From: Sphingomonas sp.
GTDB taxonomy: Bacteria > Pseudomonadota > Alphaproteobacteria > Sphingomonadales > Sphingomonadaceae
Direction of reading: 5' to 3'
Assembly (NCBI RefSeq): GCF_004799495.1
Contig: NZ_SSMY01000008.1
Coordinates: forward strand, 279,690 to 343,689
DNA length: 64,000 nucleotides
Part shown: positions 18,824 through 27,082 of the stretch, in pieces
How positions within the stretch are numbered: position 1 is the first letter of the stretch
How the letters are laid out: each line of letters begins with the position of its first letter
The notes under the pieces: model-generated
Database searches by the model: none
Told to the model about the DNA's origin: nothing
What the model saw: only the letters and a program-made list of their open reading frames with translations
Translations under genes and position numbers: made by a program

Positions 18824-19428
18824 AGCGGTTGCCGATCGTCCCGACGATCCTGGTCGTGCTCGCGGCGGCGGCGATGGTTGGGCTGGGCATCTGGCAGCTC
18901 CAGCGCCGGACCGAGAAGCTGGCGCTGCTGAACGCGCTGACCGCCAACCGGTCCAAACCGCCGATCGCGCTACCGATCCCGCCGATCGGCGACGATCTGC
19001 TGTTCCGCCACGCGAGCGCGCTGTGCCTCAAGCCCGTCAGCTTTGCGACCGAGGGCGCGGGGAGCGCCGGGTACCGCATCATCGCGCAGTGCAAGACCGG
19101 TGCCGAAGGCCCGGGGTTCGCGGTGCAGATCGGCACGACGCGCGACGTCGACTACAAGCCCAACTGGACCGGCGGCCCGGTTAGCGGAATGCTCGGCCAT
19201 GCGCCGAGCCATTCGCCGCTGATCGCCGGGCTGTTCGGCAAGACGGTGCCGGGGCCGTTGTTGCTGATCGCCGACAAGCCCGCGCCTGGCCTCGCCGCCA
19301 ACGCCATGCCGAGCATCGATTCGATCCCCAACAACCACCTCGCCTATGCCGTGCAATGGTTCGTGTTCGCGGGGCTGGCGCTGCTGATCTACGGCCTCGC
19401 GCTGCGCCGGCGCGCGCGCAAGGACTAG
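18820..19428 (+). CDS. SURF1 family cytochrome c oxidase assembly protein
   Basis: Heme a insertion or assembly factor for the aa3 oxidase. The 202-residue protein is short for the family (often ~230-250) but has the expected two terminal membrane helices: PTILVVLAAAAMVGLGIWQL with the conserved GxWQLxR pattern, and WFVFAGLALLIYGLALRRR. Between them is a periplasmic domain with PSIDSIPNNHLAYAVQ, which matches the usual C-terminal NNHLxYAxxWF motif. ATG 18820 overlaps the DUF983 stop. It is followed 3 bp later by thrC. Confidence 0.9.
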   Translation: MKRLPIVPTILVVLAAAAMVGLGIWQLQRRTEKLALLNALTANRSKPPIALPIPPIGDDLLFRHASALCLKPVSFATEGAGSAGYRIIAQCKTGAEGPGFAVQIGTTRDVDYKPNWTGGPVSGMLGHAPSHSPLIAGLFGKTVPGPLLLIADKPAPGLAANAMPSIDSIPNNHLAYAVQWFVFAGLALLIYGLALRRRARKD

Positions 19429-19431
19429 GCG

Positions 19432-20832
19432 ATGCGCTACGTCAGCACGCGGGGGCGGGCACCCGCGCTCGATTTCCGCGACGTGACGCTGGCGGGGCTC
19501 GCAAATGACGGCGGGCTGTATCTGCCTGAAGCGTGGCCGACCCTGACGCGCGACGAGATCGCCGCGCTCGCGGGATTGTCGTATGTCGAGACCGCGGTGC
19601 GCGTGATGACGCCGTTCGTCGGCGATACGCTGAGCGAGGACGAGCTGCGCGCGCTCTGCACGCAAGCCTATGGCCGCTTCGCGCACGACGCGGTGACCCC
19701 GCTCGTCCAGCTCGACAACCGGTATTGGCTGCTCGAACTGTTCCACGGCCCGACGCTCGCGTTCAAGGACGTTGCGCTGCAACTGCTCGGATTGCTGTTC
19801 GAAAAATTCCTGACCGGCAGCGACCGCCCGCTGACTGTGGTCGGCGCGACCAGCGGCGACACCGGGTCAGCGGCGATCGACGCGGTGGCAGGGCGCGAGC
19901 AGGTCGAGATCTTCATGCTCCATCCCAAGGGCCGGGTGTCGGACGTCCAGCGGCTCCAGATGACCACAGTGCTCGCGCCCAACGTCCACAATATCGCGAT
20001 CGAGGGCAGTTTCGACGACGCGCAGGCGCTGGTGAAGGCGATGTTCAACGCCAACGCCGCGGGGACGGGGCCGCTCGGGCACCTCCGGCTGTCGGCGGTC
20101 AATTCGATCAACTGGGCGCGGTTGATGGCGCAAGTGGTCTATTATTTCTACGCAGCCGTGCGATTGGGCGCGCCGGAACGCGCGGTCGCGTTCTCGGTCC
20201 CGACGGGCAATTTCGGCGATGTGTTCGCGGGCTATGTCGCGGCGCGGATGGGGTTGCCGGTCGCCAGGCTTATCGCCGCGACCAACGTCAACGATATCCT
20301 CCACCGCGCACTGTCGAGCGGTGATTACTCGGCGAAGGGTGTGGTCGCGACGCCGACTCCGTCGATGGACATTCAGGTCAGTTCGAACTTCGAGAGGCTG
20401 CTCTTCGACCTCGGCGGCCGCGACGGCGCGGCGATCGCAGCGCAGATGGCGGGGTTCGAAGCGTCGAAGGCGATGCGACTGAGCAATGCGCAGCGCGAGG
20501 GCGCGGCCGAGCTGTTCTCCAGCGCCCGCGTCGACCTCGACGACATGGCGCTGGCGATGCGCTGGGCGTGCGAGCGCGCGGGCCAGGTGATCGACCCGCA
20601 CACCGCGATCGGACTGAGCGCCGCGCGTGCGGCCGATGGCGACGTGCCGGTGGTGGCGCTCGCCACCGCGCATCCCGCCAAATTCCCCGACGCGGTCGAG
20701 CGCGCGACCGGCGTGCGCCCGGTTCTGCCGGCGCGGATCGGCGACTTGTTCGAGCGGCAGGAACGCTACGAAACCTTGCCCGGCACGCTCGATGCGGTGG
20801 CCGGCTACATCGGTCGGGCCGCCGCGTCATGA
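19432..20832 (+). CDS. thrC: Threonine synthase
   Basis: PLP enzyme converting O-phospho-L-homoserine to L-threonine. The 466-residue protein matches the long, class II-type threonine synthases. It begins MRYVSTRGRAPALDFRDVTL, has GGLYLPEAWP, FHGPTLAFKDVALQLLG with the PLP lysine, GATSGDTGSAAID, and VPTGNFGDVFAGYVA for phosphate binding. It closes the cox-assembly operon, an arrangement commonly seen in Sphingomonadales. The stop overlaps the next gene (ATGA at 20829). Confidence 0.95.
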   Translation: MRYVSTRGRAPALDFRDVTLAGLANDGGLYLPEAWPTLTRDEIAALAGLSYVETAVRVMTPFVGDTLSEDELRALCTQAYGRFAHDAVTPLVQLDNRYWLLELFHGPTLAFKDVALQLLGLLFEKFLTGSDRPLTVVGATSGDTGSAAIDAVAGREQVEIFMLHPKGRVSDVQRLQMTTVLAPNVHNIAIEGSFDDAQALVKAMFNANAAGTGPLGHLRLSAVNSINWARLMAQVVYYFYAAVRLGAPERAVAFSVPTGNFGDVFAGYVAARMGLPVARLIAATNVNDILHRALSSGDYSAKGVVATPTPSMDIQVSSNFERLLFDLGGRDGAAIAAQMAGFEASKAMRLSNAQREGAAELFSSARVDLDDMALAMRWACERAGQVIDPHTAIGLSAARAADGDVPVVALATAHPAKFPDAVERATGVRPVLPARIGDLFERQERYETLPGTLDAVAGYIGRAAAS

Positions 20833-21698
20833 AGCTCGACACGCTGATCGGCGAGCCTTGGGCCGATTACGGCCTGATCGACAGCGGGCACGGGCGAAAG
20901 CTCGAACGCTATGGCCGCTTCCGCTTCATCCGCCCCGAGCCGCAAGCGATGTGGGCGCCCGCGAGCGCCGACTGGCAGGCGGACGGCGAGTTCATCCCCG
21001 GCTCCGACGAGGAAGGCGGCGGCCGCTGGCAATTCACCGGGCAAGTGCCGCGCGACGGCTGGCCGATGAAATGGGACGACGTCGCCTTCACCGCGCAGAC
21101 CACGCCGTTCCGCCACCTCGGCTTCTTCCCCGACATGGCGCCGGTGTGGAGCTGGATGCGCGAGCGGCTCGACGGCGTGGCGGAACCCGAGGCGCTCAAT
21201 CTGTTCGGTTATACCGGCGTCGGCACGCTTGCGCTCGCGTCGCAGGGCGTGCGGATGGTCCATGTCGACGCCTCGAAGAAATCGGTCGAGGCCGCGCGGG
21301 CGAACGCGCGGTTGGCCGGACTTGACGACAAGCCGGTGCGCTGGATGGTCGACGACGCGACCAAGTTCGCCGCGCGCGAAGTGCGGCGCGGGCGGCGCTA
21401 CGACGGCATATTGCTCGACCCGCCCAAGTTCGGCCGCGGGCCGGAGGGCGAAGTGTGGCGGCTCGAGGAGGGATTGCCCGGCTTGATCGCAGACTGTCGC
21501 AAACTGCTCGACGAAAAATCGCGGTTCCTATTCCTAACCGTCTATGCCGTCCGGATGTCGGCGCTGGCGATCGGCGAGCTGGTGAGTCAGGCGTTCGCCG
21601 ACCTGCCCGGCAGGGTCGAGGCAGGAGAGCTAGCGGTGTGCGAGGAAGCGCGCGGGCTGCTGCTGCCGACCGCGATCTGGGCGCGGTGGTCGCGTTAG
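20829..21698 (+). CDS. Class I SAM-dependent (RlmI/PF10672-type) methyltransferase
   Basis: The 289-residue protein has a central Rossmann fold: NLFGYTGVGTLALASQGV (motif I), VHVDASKKSVEAARANARLA (motif II) and LLDPPKFGRGPEGEVW (motif IV DPPxF, typical of 23S rRNA cytosine C5 or related methyltransferases). The N-terminus GEPWADYGLIDSGHGRKLE resembles the RlmI/RlmK-like group. An rRNA target is likely but the exact base is not predictable. It is translationally coupled to thrC and meets ccmB tail to tail with a 4-bp overlap. Confidence 0.85.
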   Translation: MKLDTLIGEPWADYGLIDSGHGRKLERYGRFRFIRPEPQAMWAPASADWQADGEFIPGSDEEGGGRWQFTGQVPRDGWPMKWDDVAFTAQTTPFRHLGFFPDMAPVWSWMRERLDGVAEPEALNLFGYTGVGTLALASQGVRMVHVDASKKSVEAARANARLAGLDDKPVRWMVDDATKFAAREVRRGRRYDGILLDPPKFGRGPEGEVWRLEEGLPGLIADCRKLLDEKSRFLFLTVYAVRMSALAIGELVSQAFADLPGRVEAGELAVCEEARGLLLPTAIWARWSR

Positions 21699-22336
21699 TC
21701 GAGCGGCGCCCGGATAGCGGCGCCGGCGACTAGCGGCGCGCCCGCGACCAGCAACAGACTGACCGCCGCCAGTAATTTGAGCGCGCCCGTGCCGCCGTCG
21801 AGGCTGCCCGCGCCGAAGATCAGTAGCGGGACCGCGAGCGGCAGGATCAGCAGTCCGGCGATCGCCCCCGCACCTCGCAAGGTGGCGGTAAGCGCGCCGA
21901 CCGCAAGCGCCAGTGCCGCCAGCCCAGGCGTGCCGATCAAGAGGCTGAGCTCGACCCGAACCAAGGTGTCGCTCGGCAAGTCGAGCAATGCCGCGGCAGG
22001 CAGCGCGGCGAGCAGGATCGGCGGGGTGAAGCTTAGCCAGTGCGCGGCGAGCTTGGCGAAGGCGATGGCGGACGGCGACACGCCACGCACGAGCAACTGG
22101 TCGATCGTGCCGCTCGCCAGATCGGGCGCGACCAGCCGCTCGACCGGAATCAGCGCGGCGAGCAACGCGGCCGCCCACAACACCCCGCCGCCGATCCGCG
22201 CGAGCAACGCCGCATCGGGGCCGACCGCGAACGGGAACAGGATCGCGACGAGCAGGAAGAAGGCGACCGGCAGCAATGCGCCGCCGCCGATCCACGCGCG
22301 CCGCACGTCGCGGGCGATGAGCGGGAGGAGGCTCAT
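21695..22336 (-). CDS. ccmB: Heme exporter protein CcmB
   Basis: Membrane subunit of the CcmABCD complex that supplies heme to CcmE in system I cytochrome c maturation. The 213-residue protein has six hydrophobic segments. It begins with LIARDVRRAWIGGG and has ERLVAPDLASGTIDQLL followed by AKLAAHWLSFTPPILLAALP, the conserved cytoplasmic region of CcmB. ATG 22336 overlaps the ccmA stop by 4 bp. The frame is open upstream, but that stretch is a shadow of ccmA. Confidence 0.92.
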   Translation of the reverse strand: MSLLPLIARDVRRAWIGGGALLPVAFFLLVAILFPFAVGPDAALLARIGGGVLWAAALLAALIPVERLVAPDLASGTIDQLLVRGVSPSAIAFAKLAAHWLSFTPPILLAALPAAALLDLPSDTLVRVELSLLIGTPGLAALALAVGALTATLRGAGAIAGLLILPLAVPLLIFGAGSLDGGTGALKLLAAVSLLLVAGAPLVAGAAIRAPLD

Positions 22337-22905
22337 ATACCGAGCTCGATGACCTGCGCGTCGGGGAGCGCGATGGTCGAATGGCTCGCGACCAATACTA
22401 CGCCGCCGCCTGCGCGGTGATGCGCGATGGCTGCCTCCAGCTGGCCAAGCGCGGCACCGTCGAGACCATTGGCCGGCTCGTCGAGCAGCCACACCGGTGC
22501 GCCGCTCGCGGCCACACGCGCGAACGCGGCGCGGCGGCGCTGGCCTGTCGACAGCAAGCGAACCGGCACGTCGGCCAGATCGGCCAGCGCGAGTTGGCCG
22601 AGCGCATCGGCAACCGCGCCCGCGCGATCGTCCAGCCGCGCCCAGAAGCCGAGCGCCTTGGCCAGCGGCAGTTCCTCGTCGAGCGACGCCGCTTCGGTCA
22701 GCAGCGCGCACGCCGCATCGCCTTCGACCCATCCGGCGGCCGGCCGCAGCAACCCGGCGGCGACGCGGATCAGGCTCGATTTGCCGGCGCCGTTGGGGCC
22801 GGTGACGAGCATCGCGCCACCCGGCTCCAGCGCGAACGACAGCGCCTCGAACAGCAATCGCCCGCCGCGCACGCACGTCAGGTCGTGGAACGCGAGGCTG
22901 CTCAC
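22333..22905 (-). CDS. ccmA: Heme ABC exporter ATP-binding protein CcmA
   Basis: ATPase of the cytochrome c maturation complex. The 190-residue protein has Walker A TGPNGAGKSSLIR, the ABC signature region LLSTGQRRRAAFARV, Walker B VWLLDEPANGLD and switch His in VASHST. It is shorter than many CcmA proteins but contains a whole nucleotide-binding domain. A GTG start at 22905 is used because the sequence from SSLAFHDLTC onward is family-like, and this GTG overlaps the upstream stop as GTGA. The ccmC-ccmE genes are not in this window. Confidence 0.9.
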   Translation of the reverse strand: MSSLAFHDLTCVRGGRLLFEALSFALEPGGAMLVTGPNGAGKSSLIRVAAGLLRPAAGWVEGDAACALLTEAASLDEELPLAKALGFWARLDDRAGAVADALGQLALADLADVPVRLLSTGQRRRAAFARVAASGAPVWLLDEPANGLDGAALGQLEAAIAHHRAGGGVVLVASHSTIALPDAQVIELGI

Positions 22906-23300
22906 GCCTCGTCCTCCAGCCGGTGCATGTCGTCGTCGGACAGCCCGAAATGGTGCCCGACCTCGTGAATCACGATGTGGCGCACCAGCGTCGCCAGATC
23001 CTCGCCGTCCGCCACCCATTCGTCGAGGATCGCGCGGCGATACAAGTGGATGCGGTCGGGCGGCGCCCCCGATTCCATCGACGATTTTTCGCCGATCGGG
23101 CGGCCGTGATAAACGCCGGTCAGGTCGTACGGATCCTCGATTCCGAGCGAATCGAGCGTCTCGTCGTCGGCATATTCCTCGACGATCAGCACGACATTGC
23201 CGAGATGCGCGGCGAATTCGGGCGGCAGCGACGCGAGCGTGGCGCGCGCGATCGCCTCGATCTCCCCCGCGCTCGGCGCGCGCTGCTCTTGCCCGCTCAT
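22902..23300 (-). CDS. Zincin-like metallopeptidase family protein (PF06262 type)
   Basis: The 132-residue protein has the zinc-binding sequence VIHEVGHHFGLSDDDMHRLE, an HExxH-x2-G-x2-D variant characteristic of this small 'minimal gluzincin/metzincin-like' family. Other conserved-looking parts are LPPEFAAHLGNVVLIVEEYA and DPYDLTGVYHGRP. No signal peptide is visible, so it is cytoplasmic. Substrates are unknown. ATG 23300 is preferred; a start 30 bp upstream is possible. It overlaps ccmA by 4 bp. Confidence 0.82.
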   Translation of the reverse strand: MSGQEQRAPSAGEIEAIARATLASLPPEFAAHLGNVVLIVEEYADDETLDSLGIEDPYDLTGVYHGRPIGEKSSMESGAPPDRIHLYRRAILDEWVADGEDLATLVRHIVIHEVGHHFGLSDDDMHRLEDEA

Positions 23301-23353
23301 CGCCAGCGGCATAGGCCGGGCAACAGGCACGCGGCAAGCAAGGGAGACGCGCG

Positions 23354-23644
23354 ATGGTCGACCAATTGACCGAGGACGAACGCGCCGACGCGCTCGATGA
23401 GCTCGACGAGTGGGACTACGACGAATCGCGCGACGCGATCAGCCGCAGCTTCACCTTCGAGGATTTTTCGGAGGCGTTCGCGTTCATGACTCGCGTCGCA
23501 TTGATCGCGGAGAAGGCCGATCACCATCCCGAATGGTCGAACGTTTGGAACCGCGTCGATATCACGCTCACCACGCACGACGCGGGCGGGCTCTCGGCGC
23601 GCGACGTGGCGATGGCCGAGGCGATCGACGCGCTCGTTGACTGA
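23354..23644 (+). CDS. phhB: Pterin-4a-carbinolamine dehydratase
   Basis: Dehydrates 4a-hydroxytetrahydropterin to quinonoid dihydropterin, recycling the cofactor of aromatic amino acid hydroxylases. The 96-residue protein has normal length and shows [40 protein letters not shown] with the catalytic His pair, and [17 protein letters not shown]. No phenylalanine hydroxylase gene is nearby in the window. The stop lies at the left tip of a long intergenic repeat. Confidence 0.92.
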   Translation: MVDQLTEDERADALDELDEWDYDESRDAISRSFTFEDFSEAFAFMTRVALIAEKADHHPEWSNVWNRVDITLTTHDAGGLSARDVAMAEAIDALVD

Positions 23645-23646
23645 AA

Positions 23647-23780
23647 AATCCTTCCCGGGACGGGGAGGGGGACCGCCGGCGAAGCTGGTGGTGGAGGGGG
23701 CGGGCCGCGAGCGACGCGTCTGCGGCCCGCCCCCTCCGTCGCGCTACGCGCGCCACCTCCCCGTAAACGGGGAGGATTTA
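23647..23780. repeat. Intergenic repeat, copy A (about 134 bp)
   Basis: An imperfect long inverted repeat with a small hairpin at each tip. The left tip is CTTCCCGGGACGGGGAGG with AAATC before it; the right tip is CCTCCCCGTAAACGGGGAGG followed by ATTT. The core arms are GGAGGGGGCGGGCCG and CGGCCCGCCCCCTCC around a short centre. It separates phhB and the convergent SDR gene and contains the SDR stop codon at its right edge. Copies B (25418) and C (49029) share both tips. Confidence 0.85.
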
Positions 23781-24569
23781 TTCAGCGGCGATCCCGCGCC
23801 GCATCTGTTTCCTGATCCGCCCCGGCAGCCACTTCGCCGCGAACTTTAGCCGGAACGCGGTCTTGCCGACATAGGTGTGGACGGCATCGCCGTGTACCGC
23901 GCGCCATGCCGCCTCGGCGACATCCTCGACCGCGCTCAGCTCGAGACCCGCATCGGTCACGACATCGCGCACCGACCGGTTGCTGTTGCCGGCCGGCGTC
24001 TTGAGCAACGGCGTGTCGATAAAGGCGGGCACGAGATCGCGCACTTTGATCCCGTCGCCGAACCATTCGCCGTCGAGCCCTTCGGTCAGCGCGCGCACCC
24101 CGAACTTGGTCGCCGAATAGACGACGAGCCCCGACGACCCGTAGATCGCCGAGGCGCTCGCGGTGTTGAGCAGGCACGACCCCGGCGTTTTCTTCAAATA
24201 GGCATGCCCGATCTTCGCGCCGTTGAGCACGCCGCCCAGGTTGATCGCGACGACGCGGTCCATGTCCTCGAAGCTCATTTCGGCGATCGGCCCGCCGGTG
24301 CCGATCCCGGCATTGTTGAAGAGGACGTCGAGCCGCCCGCCGGTCTTCGCGGTGAAATCGTCGAGACTCACGACCCACGCGCCGCGATCGCGCACGTCCA
24401 TCGTGTAGGTATCGGCCATCCCCGCGGACAGCATCCCTGCGGTTTCGCGCAGGCCGCTCGCGTTGACGTCGGCCAGCCCCACGCGCCAGCCCTCGCGCGC
24501 GAAGCGTTGCGCGACCGCCTGGCCGATGCCCGATCCGCCGCCGGTGATGAAGATCGCCTTTTGGGCCAC
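23778..24569 (-). CDS. Short-chain dehydrogenase/reductase
   Basis: The 263-residue classical SDR uses NAD(P)H. The cofactor loop is ITGGGSGIGQAVA near residues 8-20, the acidic residue after beta2 is in GLADVNASG (suggesting NAD preference), NNAGIG stabilises the sheet, and the catalytic Ser-Tyr-Lys lie in NTASASAIYGSSGLVVYSATK-like sequence (YSATK). The substrate is not predictable. The basic tail KWLPGRIRKQMRRG is typical of a subset of hypothetical SDRs. The stop codon overlaps the end of repeat copy A. Confidence 0.9.
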   Translation of the reverse strand: MAQKAIFITGGGSGIGQAVAQRFAREGWRVGLADVNASGLRETAGMLSAGMADTYTMDVRDRGAWVVSLDDFTAKTGGRLDVLFNNAGIGTGGPIAEMSFEDMDRVVAINLGGVLNGAKIGHAYLKKTPGSCLLNTASASAIYGSSGLVVYSATKFGVRALTEGLDGEWFGDGIKVRDLVPAFIDTPLLKTPAGNSNRSVRDVVTDAGLELSAVEDVAEAAWRAVHGDAVHTYVGKTAFRLKFAAKWLPGRIRKQMRRGIAAE

Positions 24570-24618
24570 AGCCGCCTCCCCTTGTCGTTTGCGCCCTCAT
24601 CCCGCATCACGAGCGCGG

Positions 24619-25404
24619 ATGCCAGCGCCTTCGCAACCCAGCGGTCCTTCGGTCGCCCTGAACGGCGTGACCAAGGCCTATGCGGACGGCACCATCGCGG
24701 TCGATAACGTCACGGTCGAAGTCGCGGGGGGCAGCTTCGTCGCGTTGGTCGGGAGCTCGGGGTCGGGCAAGTCGACATTGCTCAAGACGATCAACCGCCT
24801 GATCGAGCCGACCGCCGGGTCGGTCGCAATCGACGGCGCGGACGTGACGGCGGGCGACCCGTTCCGGCTGCGGCGGCGCGTCGGCTACGTGTTCCAGAAT
24901 GTCGGGCTGTTCCCACACATGACCGTGGCGGAGAATGTCGCGATCGGCTTGCGGCTGGAGGGCCAGGCCAAGCCCGCCGCGCGCGTCGCCGAATTGCTCG
25001 CGCTGGTCGAGCTGCCCGCCGATTTCGCGAGCCGCATGCCCGACGCGCTGTCGGGCGGCCAGCGCCAGCGTGTCGGGGTGGCGCGCGCGCTGGCGACCGA
25101 GCCCAGACTGCTGCTGATGGACGAGCCGTTCGGCGCGCTCGACCCGGTGACGCGGGGGTCACTCGGCAGCGCGATCCGCGCATTGCACGACCGGCTCGGG
25201 CTGACCACGATCATGGTCACGCACGACATGGCCGAGGCGCTGATCCTCGCCGACCGCGTGCTGGTGATGGACCAGGGCCGGATCGTCGCCGACGCCGCGC
25301 CGCGCGCGTTGCTGGCGGGCGAGGGCGGTGAAGCGGCGCAGGCTCTCGTCGCGGTGCCGCGCGAGCAAATGCGGCAGCTGGGCGCGCTGGAGGCCGGAGT
25401 GTGA
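24619..25404 (+). CDS. Osmoprotectant-type ABC transporter ATP-binding protein
   Basis: The 261-residue ATPase belongs to the glycine betaine/choline/carnitine (OpuA/OpuC, YehX) group. It shows Walker A VGSSGSGKSTLLKTINRLIE, GYVFQNVGLFPHMTVAENVA (Q loop), [15 protein letters not shown] (signature), LLLMDEPFGALDP (Walker B) and VTHDMAEALILADRV. The TINRLIEPTAG context is typical of OpuCA-like proteins. No C-terminal CBS pair is present (the protein ends shortly after the NBD). It is separated from its permease gene by repeat copy B. Confidence 0.88.
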   Translation: MPAPSQPSGPSVALNGVTKAYADGTIAVDNVTVEVAGGSFVALVGSSGSGKSTLLKTINRLIEPTAGSVAIDGADVTAGDPFRLRRRVGYVFQNVGLFPHMTVAENVAIGLRLEGQAKPAARVAELLALVELPADFASRMPDALSGGQRQRVGVARALATEPRLLLMDEPFGALDPVTRGSLGSAIRALHDRLGLTTIMVTHDMAEALILADRVLVMDQGRIVADAAPRALLAGEGGEAAQALVAVPREQMRQLGALEAGV

Positions 25405-25417
25405 ACGACTTCGCTCT

Positions 25418-25552
25418 AATCCTCCCCGGGACGGGGAGGTGGCAGCCGCAGGCTGACGGAGGGGGCGGGCCACGATCGAATCGTGTTCGGCCAACCCCCT
25501 CCACCACCGACCTGCGGTCGGCGGTCCCCCTCCCCGTAAACGGGGAGGATTT
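25418..25552. repeat. Intergenic repeat, copy B (about 135 bp), supplies an RBS
   Basis: Tips are CCTCCCCGGGACGGGGAGG (left) and CCTCCCCGTAAACGGGGAGG (right), as in copies A and C, flanked by AAT and ATTT. The core arms are inverted relative to A and C: the arm ending GACGGAGGGGGCGGGCC is on the left here. The right edge GGGGAGGATTT runs straight into the ATG at 25553, so the repeat is the Shine-Dalgarno region of the permease-fusion gene. It sits between two genes of one transporter. Confidence 0.88.
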
Positions 25553-27082
25553 ATGAGCGACTTCCTCGACGCCCTGTCGCGTGCGCCCGATCTGCTCGCG
25601 CAGCATTTGTTGCTGGCGATGAGTGCGCTGGTGCTCGGGATCGTGCTCAGCCTGCCGCTCGCGGTGTGGTCGGCACGCGTGCCGACGGTCGGCAGGATCG
25701 CTATGGGGTTCGCCAGCCTCGTTCAGACGATCCCCAGCCTCGCGCTGCTCGCGCTCTTCTATCCGCTGCTGCTGTCGCTCTCGACCCTGGTCGGTGGCGG
25801 CATTCCCGCGCTCGGCTTCCTTCCCTCGCTGCTCGCGCTGACGCTCTACGCGCTGCTGCCGATCCTCAGGAACGGCGTCACTGGGTTGACCGGGATCGAC
25901 CCCGCCGTAATCGAAGCAGCCGACGGCGTCGGGATGACCGCGTGGCAGAAGCTTCGGCTGGTCGAAGCGCCGCTCATCGCGCCCGTGCTGATGGCGGGGA
26001 TCCGCACCGCGGCGGTGTGGACGATCGGCGCGGCGACGCTCTCCACCACGGTCGGGCAGCCGAGCCTCGGCGACATGATCTTCGCTGGGCTGCAGACGCA
26101 GAATTGGGCGCTGGTGCTCGCCGGGTGCTTCGCGGCGGCGGGGCTGGCGCTCGCGGTCGATGCGCTGCTCGGCGTGATCGAGCACGGCATCGCCAGGCGC
26201 AAGCGCGGTCGCGTGTGGGTCGCGTGTGGGCTGCTCGCGGCGGGGGTCGTCGTCGCGCTGGCCCCCATGCTGCCCGCCGCCGAACCGACCGTCACGATCG
26301 GCGCCAAAGGATTTTCCGAGCAATATATCCTCGCCCGCCTGATCGGCCGCCGGCTCGAGGCGGCAGGGTATCGCGTGCGGTACAAGGACGGGCTCGGCTC
26401 GGGCGTGATGTTCGCCGCGCTGACGTCGGGCGATGTCGACGTCGCGGTCGATTACACCGGCACGATCTGGACCAACGAGATGAAGCGCGCCGACAATCCG
26501 CCGCGCGACGCAATGCTCGCAGCGATCGCGCAGTGGGAAGGGACAAAGGGTCTCGACCTGCTCGGGCGGCTCGGGTTCGAGAATGCCTATGCCTTCGCGA
26601 TGCGCGGCGACCGGGCCAAGGCGTTGGGCATCGCCAGCCTGGATGATCTGGCGGGGCACGCGGGCGACCTGACCTTCGGCAGCGACCCCGAATTCCTCGA
26701 ACGCCCCGAATGGAAATCGGTGCGCGCCGCCTATGGCATGCGCTTCGGCGCGGCCAATGCGTACAGCCCGACCTTCATGTACCGCGCCCTGGCGAGCGGG
26801 CGGGCGGACGTGATCTCCGCCTATACCTCCGACGGTCGGATCGCCGCCGACAAGCTCGTCGTGCTGACCGACCCGCGCCACGCCATTCCCAATTACGACG
26901 CGATCCTGACGCTGTCGCCGCAGCGCGCGCGCGACGCGCGCGCGGTCGCCGCGCTCAAGCCGCTGATCGGGCGAGTCTCGGTCGAGGCGATGCGCGAGGC
27001 GAATTACCTGGTCGACCGCGACACCGGGAAGCTCAGCCCCGACGCCGCGGCGCGATGGCTCGAAAAGAAGATCGGGCTTTAG
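25553..27082 (+). CDS. Osmoprotectant ABC transporter permease fused to substrate-binding domain
   Basis: The 509-residue protein joins a permease and a binding protein. Residues 1-220 have five or six membrane helices with the EAA-type loop AADGVGMTAWQKLRLVEAPL. After a seventh helix (VWVACGLLAAGVVVALAPML), residues ~243-509 form an OpuAC/QAT-type binding domain starting PTVTIGAKGFSEQYILARL. It includes DVDVAVDYTGTIW and ISAYTSDGRI, typical for quaternary amine or choline-type ligands. The binding domain would face the periplasm, tethered to the permease. The partner ATPase is at 24619. Ligand identity is inferred from the family only. Confidence 0.9.
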   Translation: MSDFLDALSRAPDLLAQHLLLAMSALVLGIVLSLPLAVWSARVPTVGRIAMGFASLVQTIPSLALLALFYPLLLSLSTLVGGGIPALGFLPSLLALTLYALLPILRNGVTGLTGIDPAVIEAADGVGMTAWQKLRLVEAPLIAPVLMAGIRTAAVWTIGAATLSTTVGQPSLGDMIFAGLQTQNWALVLAGCFAAAGLALAVDALLGVIEHGIARRKRGRVWVACGLLAAGVVVALAPMLPAAEPTVTIGAKGFSEQYILARLIGRRLEAAGYRVRYKDGLGSGVMFAALTSGDVDVAVDYTGTIWTNEMKRADNPPRDAMLAAIAQWEGTKGLDLLGRLGFENAYAFAMRGDRAKALGIASLDDLAGHAGDLTFGSDPEFLERPEWKSVRAAYGMRFGAANAYSPTFMYRALASGRADVISAYTSDGRIAADKLVVLTDPRHAIPNYDAILTLSPQRARDARAVAALKPLIGRVSVEAMREANYLVDRDTGKLSPDAAARWLEKKIGL

